64,000 bases of DNA from Obesumbacterium proteus (GTDB lineage: Bacteria; Pseudomonadota; Gammaproteobacteria; Enterobacterales; Enterobacteriaceae), in NCBI RefSeq assembly GCF_001586165.1, contig NZ_CP014608.1:1736001-1800000 (forward strand), given 5' to 3'. Position numbers and translations under genes: made by a program. Below are positions 1-8,483 of the stretch, in pieces (within the stretch, counting starts at the first letter, position 1; each line of letters starts with the position of its first letter). Under the pieces are notes generated by a model, which saw only the letters and a program-made list of their open reading frames with translations, searched no databases and was not told where the DNA came from.

Positions 1-1287
1 CTCAAACTGCTCGGGATGCGTTTAAGCAGCGAAGGATTTCGCGTGACGACGGCGGAGAGTGGGCATGATGCGTTGCGTGTGTTAGGACGTGAGCAGATTG
101 ATCTGGTGATCAGCGATTTGCGCATGGACGAGATGGATGGCATGGCGCTGTTTGCGGAAATCCAAAAGCGTCAGCCGGGAATGCCGGTGATCATACTGAC
201 GGCTCATGGTTCTATCCCTGATGCCGTTGCGGCGACGCAGCAAGGAGTATTTGGTTTCTTAACCAAACCCGTCGATCGTGATGCGCTGTACAAAGCTATT
301 GATGAAGCCTTGGCTCAGTCCATGCCTGCGGCCGGTGATGATACCTGGCGTGAAGGCATTGTGACCCGCAGCCCAACTATGCTGCGTTTGCTCGAACAGG
401 CAAACATGGTGGCACAATCAGACGTCAGCGTGCTGATTAACGGGCAAAGCGGGACCGGTAAAGAGGTTCTGGCGCAGGCGATTCATGCTGCTAGCCCGCG
501 AGCAGGGAAGGCGTTTATTGCCATCAACTGTGGTGCACTTCCTGAACAACTGCTTGAGTCTGAACTCTTTGGACATGCCAAAGGTGCCTTTACCGGCGCG
601 GTCAGCAGCCGAGAAGGGCTATTCCAAGCGGCCGAAGGTGGCACGTTATTTCTCGATGAAATCGGTGATATGCCGCTGGCGTTACAGGTTAAACTGCTGC
701 GCGTTTTACAAGAGCGTAAGGTTCGCCCGCTGGGTAGCAACCGCGATATTGATATTAATGTGCGGATTATTTCAGCGACTCACCGCGATCTGCCGAAAGC
801 CATGGCCAAAGGTGAGTTCCGCGAGGACTTATTCTACCGCCTGAACGTCGTTAGTTTAAAAATCCCTGCACTGAATGAACGCGCTGAAGATATTCCATTA
901 TTAGCCAATCACTTACTGCGTGAATCGGCTCAACGACATAAGCCTTTCGTGCGCAGTTTCTCAACCGATGCGATGCGTCGCCTTATGGCCGCCAGTTGGC
1001 CTGGTAACGTGCGCCAGCTAGTTAACGTTATCGAACAGTGCGTTGCGTTAACCAGCGCCCCCGTGATCAGTGAAGCCTTAGTTGAGCAGGCGCTGGAAGG
1101 CGAAAACACGGTATTGCCGACGTTTGCCGATGCACGTAATCAGTTTGAGCTCAATTATTTGCGCAAACTCCTGCAAATAACCAAAGGTAACGTAACCAAC
1201 GCCGCACGTTTGGCGGGTCGTAACCGTACCGAGTTTTATAAGCTACTGGCGCGGCATGAGTTAGATGCGGCAGATTTCAAAGAATAA
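1..1287 (+). CDS. glrR: Response regulator GlrR, 5' end cut by window edge
   Basis: Sigma-54-dependent response regulator of the GlrK/GlrR two-component system, which in E. coli activates the glmY small-RNA promoter (family knowledge). The frame is open from base 1, and the first residues (LKLLG) match about position 18 of E. coli GlrR, so roughly 17 residues lie outside the window. Visible parts are a receiver domain with the phospho-acceptor region VISDLRMDEMDG, a AAA+ domain with Walker A GQSGTGKE, the sigma-54 contact motif GAFTGA and Walker B TLFLDEIGD, and a C-terminal Fis-type helix-turn-helix ending DAADFKE. Near identity to E. coli GlrR along its length makes the call secure. It is followed by a palindromic repeat and then nadE; E. 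coli has glnB directly after glrR. Confidence 0.96.
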   Translation, partial: LKLLGMRLSSEGFRVTTAESGHDALRVLGREQIDLVISDLRMDEMDGMALFAEIQKRQPGMPVIILTAHGSIPDAVAATQQGVFGFLTKPVDRDALYKAIDEALAQSMPAAGDDTWREGIVTRSPTMLRLLEQANMVAQSDVSVLINGQSGTGKEVLAQAIHAASPRAGKAFIAINCGALPEQLLESELFGHAKGAFTGAVSSREGLFQAAEGGTLFLDEIGDMPLALQVKLLRVLQERKVRPLGSNRDIDINVRIISATHRDLPKAMAKGEFREDLFYRLNVVSLKIPALNERAEDIPLLANHLLRESAQRHKPFVRSFSTDAMRRLMAASWPGNVRQLVNVIEQCVALTSAPVISEALVEQALEGENTVLPTFADARNQFELNYLRKLLQITKGNVTNAARLAGRNRTEFYKLLARHELDAADFKE

Positions 1288-1296
1288 TTTTCTCAG

Positions 1297-1425
1297 AAGC
1301 CCCACCCCAGCCCTCCCCTTTGCAGGGGAGGGGGCATAACAGCGTTAGATTAGAGCACTCGGATACAAAATTGCGCTGAACGGTCCCTCCCCCTGTGAAG
1401 GGGGAGGCTAGGAGGGGGATTCAGG
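1297..1425. repeat. Pair of inverted C-rich/G-rich palindromic repeats
   Basis: Two units, about 1297-1340 and 1381-1425, are inverted copies of each other. Each unit is itself a palindrome: a CCCTCCCC arm, a short loop, then a GGGGAGGG arm. The spacer is about 40 bases. The whole block sits between glrR and nadE and codes for nothing visible. It resembles the C-rich intergenic palindromes scattered in enterobacterial genomes. As RNA it could fold into two hairpins or one long stem and might act as a terminator or 3' stabiliser; that is inference. Confidence 0.7.
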
Positions 1426-1500
1426 TACCTTGTTCGTTTAGGGCGCTAAACAAAGCGTTGAGAATGTTTTACACTTGGCGAATTCAACCAGCCTCTTTTT

Positions 1501-1563
1501 ATATCCAAAGTAGTTGAAGTGGCAACAAGGCAGCTAACGTTGTCGCGGCTTCAAATACGAAGG
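1501..1563. repeat. Short member of a TTGAAG...CTTCAA intergenic repeat
   Basis: The block has short inverted ends (AGTTGAAG near the left, GCTTCAAA near the right) around a GGCAACAAGGCAGC core. The opening resembles one arm of the longer element at 16338-16440, so this looks like a truncated copy of the same repeat family lying just upstream of nadE. The resemblance is by eye only. Confidence 0.4.
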
Positions 1564-1575
1564 AAGTGAGTAATT

Positions 1576-3198
1576 ATGAGTCGATCTCTTTCTATTGCGT
1601 TAGCCCAGCTCAACTGGCTGGTGGGTGATATTGAAGGCAACACCGAACGCATGCTGAACACGTTACACGAGCAGCGCAATGCCGGTGCCGATCTGGTCAT
1701 GTTTTCTGAACTGGCGCTTTCGGGCTATCCTCCTGAAGATTTGCTGTATCGCGATGATTTCTATCAGCGCTGCCAGCAGCAATTGGATCGTTTGCAGCAG
1801 GCATCTGCTGATATCGCCGTTTTAGTTGGGCATCCGTGGCGTGAAGGTGGGCACTTATATAATGCGCTGTCTCTGTTCTCTGAAGGTCAGCTAGTTGCCC
1901 GCTATTTCAAACAGCAACTGCCCAACTACGGCGTGTTTGACGAGAAACGTTATTTCTCCCCAGGCCATGAAAGCTGTGTGGTTGAGCTGAAAGGCTACCG
2001 TTTAGGCTTACTGATTTGTGAAGATCTGTGGTTTGACGGCCCGGTTGATGCGGTTGCCGCCGCCGGTGCCGAAGTATTGCTGTCGATCAATGCTTCGCCG
2101 TACAACCGTGAAAAGCCGTATATTCGCAAAACGCTATTGACCAGCCACTGCCAGCGCACCGGTTTGCCATTGGTTTATCTGAATCAAATTGGTGGTCAGG
2201 ACGAGCTGATTTTTGATGGTTGCTCAAAAGCCTTTGATGCAGTAGGCAATATGACTCACTGTCTGGCGGGCTTTGCTGAACAGACCGCGTTGTTTAACCT
2301 CAATGAGTTGCAGGTTGAGCCCATGCTGGCACCAGCGGCAAGCCTGCCAGATTTGGCTCAGGTTTATGAAGCGCTGGTTCTCGCGGTTCGCGACTATGTA
2401 ACCAAAAATGGTTTTCAAGGCGCGGTGCTTGGCTTATCTGGCGGTATCGACTCGGCGTTAACGCTGGCGATTGCCGTGGATGCGCTGGGTAAAGACAAAG
2501 TGCAGGCGATGATGATGCCGTTCCGCTATACCGCGGATATCAGTATCGCGGATGCGAAAGAAGAAGCTGAAATTCTTGGCGTTGAATTTGATATTGTCTC
2601 GATCGAACCGATGTTTGATGCGTTCATGGGACAGTTGGCGCCGATGTTTGCGGGCACCGAACGCGACACCACGGAAGAAAACCTACAGGCACGCTGCCGT
2701 GGCGTGGTGCTGATGGCGCTGTCTAACAAACGCCGCCGTCTGGTGCTGACCACGGGTAACAAGAGTGAAATGGCCGTCGGTTACGCCACGCTTTATGGCG
2801 ATATGGCTGGTGGTTTTGATGTGCTGAAAGATGTGCCAAAAACGCTGGTATTTAAGCTTTCAGAATATCGAAATACGGTATCCTACGTGATCCCACAGCG
2901 CGTTATCGATCGTCCACCGTCAGCGGAACTGGCTCCCGATCAGCTCGATCAAGACAGCTTACCGCCGTATGACATTCTGGATGCGATTCTGGAAGGTTAC
3001 GTCGAGCAAGATAAATCCGTGGCCGATCTGGTTGCCGCTGGATTTGACGAAGCGGTGGTGCGAAAAGTGATCCGCTTGGTTGATATCAACGAATATAAGC
3101 GCCGTCAGGCTGCGGTTGGCCCGCGTATTACCGCGCGCAACTTTGGCAAAGATCGTCGCTATCCGATTACATCTGGCTTTGGCCGCAAAAACTGGTAA
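1576..3198 (+). CDS. nadE: Glutamine-dependent NAD+ synthetase
   Basis: Catalyses the last step of NAD synthesis, amidating deamido-NAD with ATP and ammonia drawn from glutamine. At 540 residues it is the two-domain form, about twice the length of ammonia-only NadE. The N-terminal nitrilase-like glutaminase domain shows the Glu-Lys-Cys triad at E45 (SELALSGYPPEDL), K112 (YFKQQLPNYG) and C148 (LLICEDLWF). The C-terminal synthetase domain carries the ATP pyrophosphatase loop SGGIDS at 288-293 and TTGNKSE further on. The start is supported by GAAGGAAGTGAG a few bases upstream. glnB begins 11 bases after its stop, so the two are probably cotranscribed, linking nitrogen sensing to a glutamine-consuming enzyme. 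E. coli lacks this gene here. Confidence 0.93.
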   Translation: MSRSLSIALAQLNWLVGDIEGNTERMLNTLHEQRNAGADLVMFSELALSGYPPEDLLYRDDFYQRCQQQLDRLQQASADIAVLVGHPWREGGHLYNALSLFSEGQLVARYFKQQLPNYGVFDEKRYFSPGHESCVVELKGYRLGLLICEDLWFDGPVDAVAAAGAEVLLSINASPYNREKPYIRKTLLTSHCQRTGLPLVYLNQIGGQDELIFDGCSKAFDAVGNMTHCLAGFAEQTALFNLNELQVEPMLAPAASLPDLAQVYEALVLAVRDYVTKNGFQGAVLGLSGGIDSALTLAIAVDALGKDKVQAMMMPFRYTADISIADAKEEAEILGVEFDIVSIEPMFDAFMGQLAPMFAGTERDTTEENLQARCRGVVLMALSNKRRRLVLTTGNKSEMAVGYATLYGDMAGGFDVLKDVPKTLVFKLSEYRNTVSYVIPQRVIDRPPSAELAPDQLDQDSLPPYDILDAILEGYVEQDKSVADLVAAGFDEAVVRKVIRLVDINEYKRRQAAVGPRITARNFGKDRRYPITSGFGRKNW

Positions 3199-3209
3199 AG
3201 GGATTAGCA

Positions 3210-3548
3210 ATGAAGAAGATTGACGCAATTATTAAGCCATTCAAGCTGGATGACGTTCGTGAAGCGCTGGCTGAAGTGGGCATTACTGGCATGACCGTAA
3301 CCGAAGTAAAAGGTTTTGGTCGCCAGAAAGGCCATACCGAGCTCTATCGCGGTGCAGAATACATGGTCGATTTTTTACCGAAGGTAAAAATTGAAATTGT
3401 GGTTGCCGATGATATCGTCGACACCTGCGTAGATACTATTATGCAGACCGCTCAAACCGGCAAAATTGGCGATGGTAAAATCTTTGTCTTTGATGTGGCG
3501 CGCGTAGTGCGTATTCGTACCGGTGAGCAAGACGAAGAAGCGATCTAA
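3210..3548 (+). CDS. glnB: Nitrogen regulatory protein P-II
   Basis: Small trimeric signalling protein that reads 2-oxoglutarate and ATP/ADP and is uridylylated by GlnD to control GlnE and NtrB (family knowledge). The 112-residue length is standard. The T-loop is intact, with the uridylylation tyrosine at Y51 (LYRGAEYMVDF). The B-loop TGKIGDGKIFV is also present. It lies 11 bases downstream of nadE and is followed by a strong intrinsic terminator, so it ends this transcription unit. Confidence 0.98.
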   Translation: MKKIDAIIKPFKLDDVREALAEVGITGMTVTEVKGFGRQKGHTELYRGAEYMVDFLPKVKIEIVVADDIVDTCVDTIMQTAQTGKIGDGKIFVFDVARVVRIRTGEQDEEAI

Positions 3549-3587
3549 TTTGCGTCAGGCTGACGTTACGATCACCTTATGCTAGTC

Positions 3588-3620
3588 AAAAAGCCTCTGA
3601 TGAAAATCAGAGGCTTTTTT
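3588..3620 (+). terminator. Intrinsic terminator after glnB
   Basis: A perfect 10-bp stem AGCCTCTGAT / ATCAGAGGCT (3592-3601 with 3606-3615) closes a GAAA loop and runs into six T. The A-run on the left also allows use from the minus strand, where a LysR gene converges. Confidence 0.93.
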
Positions 3621-3628
3621 GTTGCCGA

Positions 3629-4531
3629 TTAAAGAACCCCGAGCACGTCTTCGGGTTGACTAAACAATTCCGACATTAACGACAGAACGTGAAGCACGGT
3701 GGGCTGATTCTTTTGTGCCGGATCCCATAACGCCACCAGCGGATGGGATAAACCGGCGTCGCCAAATTCGGCCTCGAGTTTTTCAACATCAGGCCATCGT
3801 TCGGCATGCAGATGGGTTGGTAAGAATCCCCAGCCGTAGCCCGCGGTGAGCAATGCTTTTAGCATGCTAATTTCCGTCACGCATTGAATTCTGTCGGCGA
3901 TTTGTAGGCGTTGAGCCATGTGGGGCGGCAAATCCTTAAACGGCATGAGCTGTACGCCGGAGGCTAAGCTCAGCAGCGAAACCGGCTTAACGTGGAAGTA
4001 TCCCACCTTGGCATAAACGGCGAGTGAAATGCCGCCGATGGCTTTCCATTGAAAACGTTCATTGATCGAACGGTTCATGGCTTGGAATAGGCCAATATCT
4101 GCCTCGCCCTTTTCGAGCATCTGTTCGGCGTTGGCGCGCTCGGTGGCAATTAAATTGAGATGGATCTGCTGGCCGTGCAATTTATCAGCCAAGCGAAGTA
4201 AAAAATCACGTGGTGTAAAGGCATCGTAGCAAAGGGTAATCTGGGTGCTGAGCTGTTGTGGAATATGCTCTGCAATCTGCCCAAAGGCCTGAGCCTCATG
4301 TAAAAACAGCCGCGCTTGGCGATATAAGAGTTTGCCTGCATCGGTAAGGCTGAGCGGGCGGGTGCTGCGGTCAAAAAGGGCATAGCCCAGATCCAGTTCC
4401 AGATAATCCACGAGCTCGCTGATGGTGGTGCGATCCTTTTTTAGCTTTTTGGCGGCGTGCGTCAGGGTGCCGCATTCACAGACGCTGGCAAACGCTTCGA
4501 TTTGCGCCAATGAAAAGCGTATTGGTTTCAT
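3629..4531 (-). CDS. LysR-family transcriptional regulator
   Basis: A 300-residue LysR-type regulator. Residues about 8-66 form the winged helix-turn-helix (FSLAQIEAFASVCECGTLTH, then DRTTISELVDYLELDLGYAL). The rest is the periplasmic-binding-protein-like effector domain. I do not recognise its specific target or ligand. It converges on glnB and lies between glnB and fadE, with its 5' end facing the fadE terminator. The effector domain is divergent from textbook members, so no substrate is proposed. Confidence 0.85.
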   Translation of the reverse strand: MKPIRFSLAQIEAFASVCECGTLTHAAKKLKKDRTTISELVDYLELDLGYALFDRSTRPLSLTDAGKLLYRQARLFLHEAQAFGQIAEHIPQQLSTQITLCYDAFTPRDFLLRLADKLHGQQIHLNLIATERANAEQMLEKGEADIGLFQAMNRSINERFQWKAIGGISLAVYAKVGYFHVKPVSLLSLASGVQLMPFKDLPPHMAQRLQIADRIQCVTEISMLKALLTAGYGWGFLPTHLHAERWPDVEKLEAEFGDAGLSHPLVALWDPAQKNQPTVLHVLSLMSELFSQPEDVLGVL

Positions 4532-4631
4532 TCATGATTTCCATAACGAGTGAGCTTGAGCATTTACCCACCCTAACCGAACGCCAATGATAAAGTAAAC
4601 GTATTGGCCTAGCTGCGATGTCAATCGAAAC

Positions 4632-4656
4632 AAAAAAACGGCCCCCGAAGGAGCCG
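4632..4656 (-). terminator. Intrinsic terminator after fadE
   Basis: Read on the minus strand: stem CGGCTCC, loop TTCG, stem GGGGCCG, then seven T. This is a stable UUCG-tetraloop hairpin just past the fadE stop codon. Confidence 0.9.
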
Positions 4657-4697
4657 CTGGCACAGGTAATTTATTGAATTAAATTACGCTTGTTCGG

Positions 4698-7190
4698 TTA
4701 TGCGGCCTCCGTTTTTGGCAGGCCATTGTGCTTTTCCGGCAGGCTTTTCTCCGCTTGTTCAGTCGCGACCTGATTTTTTTCAGGGACCACCGCGGCGGCT
4801 AAAGCTTCAGGTTCAAACTCATCTACGTTAATGGTACGCAGGCGGCTTTCTTCGGCTTTGACCAAAATGGCCTGCTCTTCAGCGTTGATTAATCCCTTAT
4901 CCAGCGCGGTTTTAGCCAACTGATCTAGACGGGTGAATGGCAGGTTCTTACCCAACGCTTTGCAAATACGCTGATGGATAGGGTCTGCGGCAATCACGTC
5001 TGCCAGCGCGGCTTCAATCAGACCGTGCGGATTATATTCGCTTGGTGTGAGATACATACCACGCCCGATACGGCTACGCGTTGCTGATGGAACCTGCAAA
5101 ATCTTGGCGACTTTATGATCCAGATAATCAGACGGTGCAGAGTGCGCACGACCTAATGGGAAGATCACTGCACGCATCACACCGGCAACCAAACCATTCG
5201 GGAAGTTGCGCAGCAGATCGTCGATAGCCTGCTCTGCTTGATGCAGCGCGTCCTGTACGCCCCAGTGAACCAGTGGCAGGTCGGCTTCGTTACGTCCTTC
5301 ATCTTCATAGCGTTTCAGCACGGCGGTAGCTAAGAACAGCTGGCTGAGTAAATCCCCCAGACGCGCAGAGATGCGTTCACGGCGTTTCAGGGAACCGCCC
5401 AGCACGCCCATAGAAACGTCGGACAGCAGCGCCAAGTTTGAGCTCATGCGGTTAATCTGCTGATAGTAACGGCGTGTGGCGTCTTTGGTTGGCGTGGCGC
5501 TGGTGCGACCATCGGTCAAGCCCAGCCAGAAACTACGCACCTTATGACTGCCTACATGCCCCAAGTGGCTAAACAGCAGCTTGTCGAAGCGTGGAACGCT
5601 GTTGTCTTGCGCCGCGGCCATTTCATCCAAAACATATGGATGGCAGCGGATGGCGCCTTGGCCGAAGATCATCATGCTACGGGTCAGGATGTTCGCACCT
5701 TCAACGGTAATCGCGATTGGCGCACCTTGGTAAGCACGGGCGATGAAGTTAGATTCGCCGAGCATAATGCCTTTACCACCGGCAATATCCATTGCATCAA
5801 TGATTGAGCGTTGGCCTCTGTGGGTACAGTGATATTTGATAATCGCTGACAGCACCGCAGGCTTCTCGCCCTGCATGATGCCGTAGGTGACTAAGGTCGC
5901 CGCAGCGTCCATCACATAGGCGTTACCCGCAATGCGTGCTAACGGCTCTTCAATCCCTTCCATTTTACCGATGGAGATTTTGAACTGGCGGCGGATATTG
6001 GCGTAGGCACCGATGGCCAGCGCCACGCTTTTCAGGCTGCCGGTGGCGTTAGACGGCAGGGTAATACCGCGACCAACCGACAGGCATTCAACCAGCATAC
6101 GCCAGCCTTGGCCTGCCATAGTTTGTCCACCGATGATGAAATCAATAGGTACGAACACGTCTTGACCGCGCGTTGGGCCGTTCTGGAACGGAACGTTCAG
6201 CGGGAAGTGACGAGTGCCGATTTCAACGCCGTCGGTATCGGTTGGGATTAGCGCACAGGTAATACCCAAATGTTCTTCACCGCCGAGTAAACGTTCAGGG
6301 TCAGAAAGTTTGAAGGCTAGGCCAAGCACGGTGGCGATAGGCGCAAGAGTGATGTAGCGCTTGTTCCACGTTAGGCGCATCCCCAGCGTTTGCTTGCCTT
6401 GCCATTCGCCCATACAGACGATGCCGACGTCGGGGATTGCACCCGCATCCGAGCCTGCTTCAGGACTGGTTAATGCAAAACACGGGATCTCCTGACCACG
6501 CGCTAAACGTGGCAGATAATGATCTTTCTGCGCCTCAGTGCCGTAGTGTTGCAGCAGTTCGCCGGGGCCGAGGGAGTTAGGAACGCCCACGGTAATCGCC
6601 AGAATACCGGATACGCCAGACAGCTTTTGCAGCACGCGAGACTGTGCGTAGGCAGAGAATTCTAAACCGCCGTACTGTTTTTTGATGATCATCGCAAAGA
6701 AGCGATGTTCTTTCAGATAGGCCCACAGCTCAGGAGGCAAATCCGCCAGTTCATGGGTGATTTGGAAGTCGTTTGCCATACGGCAAGCTTCTTCTACAGG
6801 GCCATCCAAAAACGCCTGTTCTTCTTCCGTTAACTTAGGCTGCGGATAGTCGTGCAGTTTTTTCCAATCGGGCGTGCCACGGAAAATATCGCCTTCCCAC
6901 CAGGTTGTGCCTGCGTCGATGGCTTCTTTCTCCGTGCGCGACATCGGCGGCATCACCTTTTGGAATGCCTTTAGCGCCGGGCCTGAAATCAGCGAGCGAC
7001 GGACTGAAACCAGCACCAGCGGCAGCAATACCACGGCAACGGGGACTAAAGCCCAGAATGACCAAAGGCCAATGGCACCCATTGCCGCTGTGTATGCCAG
7101 CAAAATGGCGCTGCTTAGATAGAGGTTAACTTGGTGATAGAACAGCACACCAATCGCTATCAAAAAAACCACAAGACTAAGAACCATCAT
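4698..7190 (-). CDS. fadE: Acyl-CoA dehydrogenase FadE
   Basis: FAD-dependent enzyme for the first, trans-2-enoyl-forming step of aerobic fatty-acid beta-oxidation. The protein has 830 residues against 814 in E. coli. The extra length lies mainly in the C-terminal tail (EPEALAAAVVPEKNQ onward), a charged low-complexity end. Two hydrophobic segments at residues about 2-22 and 28-60 fit membrane association. The dehydrogenase core includes CFALTSPEAGSDAG and FGQGAIRCHPYV. The start has GGAG 11 bases upstream. A FadR-like operator lies about 50 bases upstream. It is divergent from gmhA, as in E. coli. Confidence 0.96.
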   Translation of the reverse strand: MMVLSLVVFLIAIGVLFYHQVNLYLSSAILLAYTAAMGAIGLWSFWALVPVAVVLLPLVLVSVRRSLISGPALKAFQKVMPPMSRTEKEAIDAGTTWWEGDIFRGTPDWKKLHDYPQPKLTEEEQAFLDGPVEEACRMANDFQITHELADLPPELWAYLKEHRFFAMIIKKQYGGLEFSAYAQSRVLQKLSGVSGILAITVGVPNSLGPGELLQHYGTEAQKDHYLPRLARGQEIPCFALTSPEAGSDAGAIPDVGIVCMGEWQGKQTLGMRLTWNKRYITLAPIATVLGLAFKLSDPERLLGGEEHLGITCALIPTDTDGVEIGTRHFPLNVPFQNGPTRGQDVFVPIDFIIGGQTMAGQGWRMLVECLSVGRGITLPSNATGSLKSVALAIGAYANIRRQFKISIGKMEGIEEPLARIAGNAYVMDAAATLVTYGIMQGEKPAVLSAIIKYHCTHRGQRSIIDAMDIAGGKGIMLGESNFIARAYQGAPIAITVEGANILTRSMMIFGQGAIRCHPYVLDEMAAAQDNSVPRFDKLLFSHLGHVGSHKVRSFWLGLTDGRTSATPTKDATRRYYQQINRMSSNLALLSDVSMGVLGGSLKRRERISARLGDLLSQLFLATAVLKRYEDEGRNEADLPLVHWGVQDALHQAEQAIDDLLRNFPNGLVAGVMRAVIFPLGRAHSAPSDYLDHKVAKILQVPSATRSRIGRGMYLTPSEYNPHGLIEAALADVIAADPIHQRICKALGKNLPFTRLDQLAKTALDKGLINAEEQAILVKAEESRLRTINVDEFEPEALAAAVVPEKNQVATEQAEKSLPEKHNGLPKTEAA

Positions 7191-7505
7191 GTTAATGCTC
7201 CTGCGTGTTCAGAGGTCGGGTTAGGGGACCAAGTTGTAGGAGGTCTGACCTGTTGTAGATAATATAGGTTGTAGTTGAGTTAATTTTATTTAGCAATGTG
7301 TTTACATATTAATTACAACGCAGTTCACAATTTAGCCCTCAAATCGCATTTCAAGCTAAATCCGTTCGTCGATGAGCGTTAGTGAGCGAAAAAGAAAGTA
7401 GAGAATCATGGAAAACGCGGTGTGCAGTGCTTCTCGGGGGGGAGCTATCCGTTACACTTCTTACAATATTTCCTATGCCATTTTCTATGTAATAAAGAGG
7501 CTGCT
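7191..7505. promoter_or_regulatory. Divergent fadE / gmhA promoter region
   Basis: Non-coding gap of 315 bases between divergent fadE and gmhA. Apart from the FadR-like site (listed separately) and an AT-rich central stretch around 7260-7320 likely to hold promoters, I see no further structure. The gmhA ribosome-binding site AAAGAGG is at the right end. A reading frame continues upstream of gmhA from 7422, but it is not supported by a ribosome-binding site. Confidence 0.6.
7238..7254. promoter_or_regulatory. Predicted FadR operator of fadE
   Basis: The 17-bp sequence AGGAGGTCTGACCTGTT matches the E. coli FadR consensus (AGCTGGTCCGACCTGTT) at 14 positions, including the GGTCnGACC core. It lies about 50 bases upstream of fadE. 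FadR represses fad genes and is released by long-chain acyl-CoA (family knowledge). Confidence 0.8.
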
Positions 7506-8084
7506 ATGTACCACGATCTTATTCGTAGTGAACTGAACGAAGCGGCGACAACGCTGCAAAATTTCATCAGCGATGACGCTAACATTGAGGCAATCCAACG
7601 TGCAGCGGTGTTGTTGGCAGACTCTTTCAAAGCGGGTGGCAAAGTGCTTTCCTGCGGCAACGGCGGCTCACACTGTGACGCTATGCACTTCGCCGAAGAG
7701 TTAACCGGTCGTTATCGTGAAAACCGCCCAGGTTATGCTGCGATTGCGATTTCCGATCCAAGCCACCTGTCCTGCGTGAGCAATGATTTTGGCTACGAAT
7801 ATGTGTTTTCTCGTTATGTAGAAGCCGTGGGTCGTGAAGGTGATGTGCTGTTAGGTATTTCCACTTCAGGCAACTCTGGCAACATCATGAAAGCGATCGA
7901 AGCTGCACGCGCCAAGGGAATGAAAGTGATTACCCTGACCGGCAAAGACGGCGGCAAAATGGCCGGCAGCGCAGACGTTGAGATTCGCGTACCGCACTTT
8001 GGCTACGCAGACCGTATTCAGGAAATCCATATTAAAGCGATACACATCCTGATTCAGCTGATCGAAAAAGAGATGGTTAAATAA
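7506..8084 (+). CDS. gmhA: D-sedoheptulose 7-phosphate isomerase
   Basis: Converts sedoheptulose 7-phosphate to D-glycero-D-manno-heptose 7-phosphate, the first step to the heptose of LPS inner core. It has 192 residues, exactly the E. coli length when started at 7506 (MYHDLIRSELNEA), where AAAGAGG precedes by five bases. The frame is open upstream but without support. It is a single SIS domain with the active-site stretch CGNGGSHCDAMHFAEEL and GISTSGNSGN for the phosphate. It is divergent from fadE and followed by a long repeat-bearing gap before yafJ. Confidence 0.97.
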   Translation: MYHDLIRSELNEAATTLQNFISDDANIEAIQRAAVLLADSFKAGGKVLSCGNGGSHCDAMHFAEELTGRYRENRPGYAAIAISDPSHLSCVSNDFGYEYVFSRYVEAVGREGDVLLGISTSGNSGNIMKAIEAARAKGMKVITLTGKDGGKMAGSADVEIRVPHFGYADRIQEIHIKAIHILIQLIEKEMVK

Positions 8085-8228
8085 GCTATCTTACTTGCCA
8101 CTTTGAGCTTGAGCAGTGCTCACCATCCTCACGTACTATGTGTACGCTCCGGTGGTTGCGCGCTGTCTGCACTCAAATTGTCTGCGCCGATAACGCTTAT
8201 TTCGGTGTTGAAGTTTTGGTAGGTCGAG
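8085..8228. other. Non-coding start of the gmhA-yafJ gap
   Basis: No gene is seen. A small hairpin ACGTAC / GTACGC lies near 8130-8150, followed by GCTCCGGTGGTTGCGCGC, which resembles other enterobacterial intergenic repeats. It leads straight into the three-hairpin element at 8229-8349. The frames open across this gap are translations of repeat sequence. Confidence 0.5.
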
Positions 8229-8349
8229 CCTGCGTGACAGGACGTCACGCAGGAGTTTGGGGCGCCCTGGATGGGCGATACCAAACCGGAGCGGAAATGC
8301 CATCTCGGATAAAAGCGCGCGGGTGTTGGGTGCGCGCGCTAGCGCACCC
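8229..8349 (+). repeat. Three-hairpin modular repeat, copy 1
   Basis: Non-coding element between gmhA and yafJ. Hairpin 1 is CCTGCGTGAC / GTCACGCAGG (8229-8238 with 8244-8253, perfect 10 bp). Hairpin 2 is conserved: TTTGG-GG-CGCCC pairs with GGGCG-ATA-CCAAA (8256-8267 with 8273-8285). A conserved linker follows (GGAGCGG, then TCTCGGATAAAAGCGCGCG). Hairpin 3 is GGGTGCGC / GCGCACCC (8328-8335 with 8342-8349). The second copy at 18105-18228 keeps the middle hairpin and linker almost base for base. Its outer stems differ completely in sequence but pair equally well. Confidence 0.85.
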
Positions 8350-8483
8350 GACTCGTTCGCCTTAATCAGAGTTACAGAGAAACACATTGGCTGGCTGGCG
8401 AGCGAAACCCTTTTCAGCGGTAACATAAAGAAGGCAGACGGTGCCTGATGTATATCCGTCGACGTTTGGAACAGGAGGTCGGT

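Noticed and set aside
16..1287. glrR as a truncated gene
   Set aside because: The frame is open through the left window edge and the missing part is about 17 residues. This is a window boundary effect, not a truncation.
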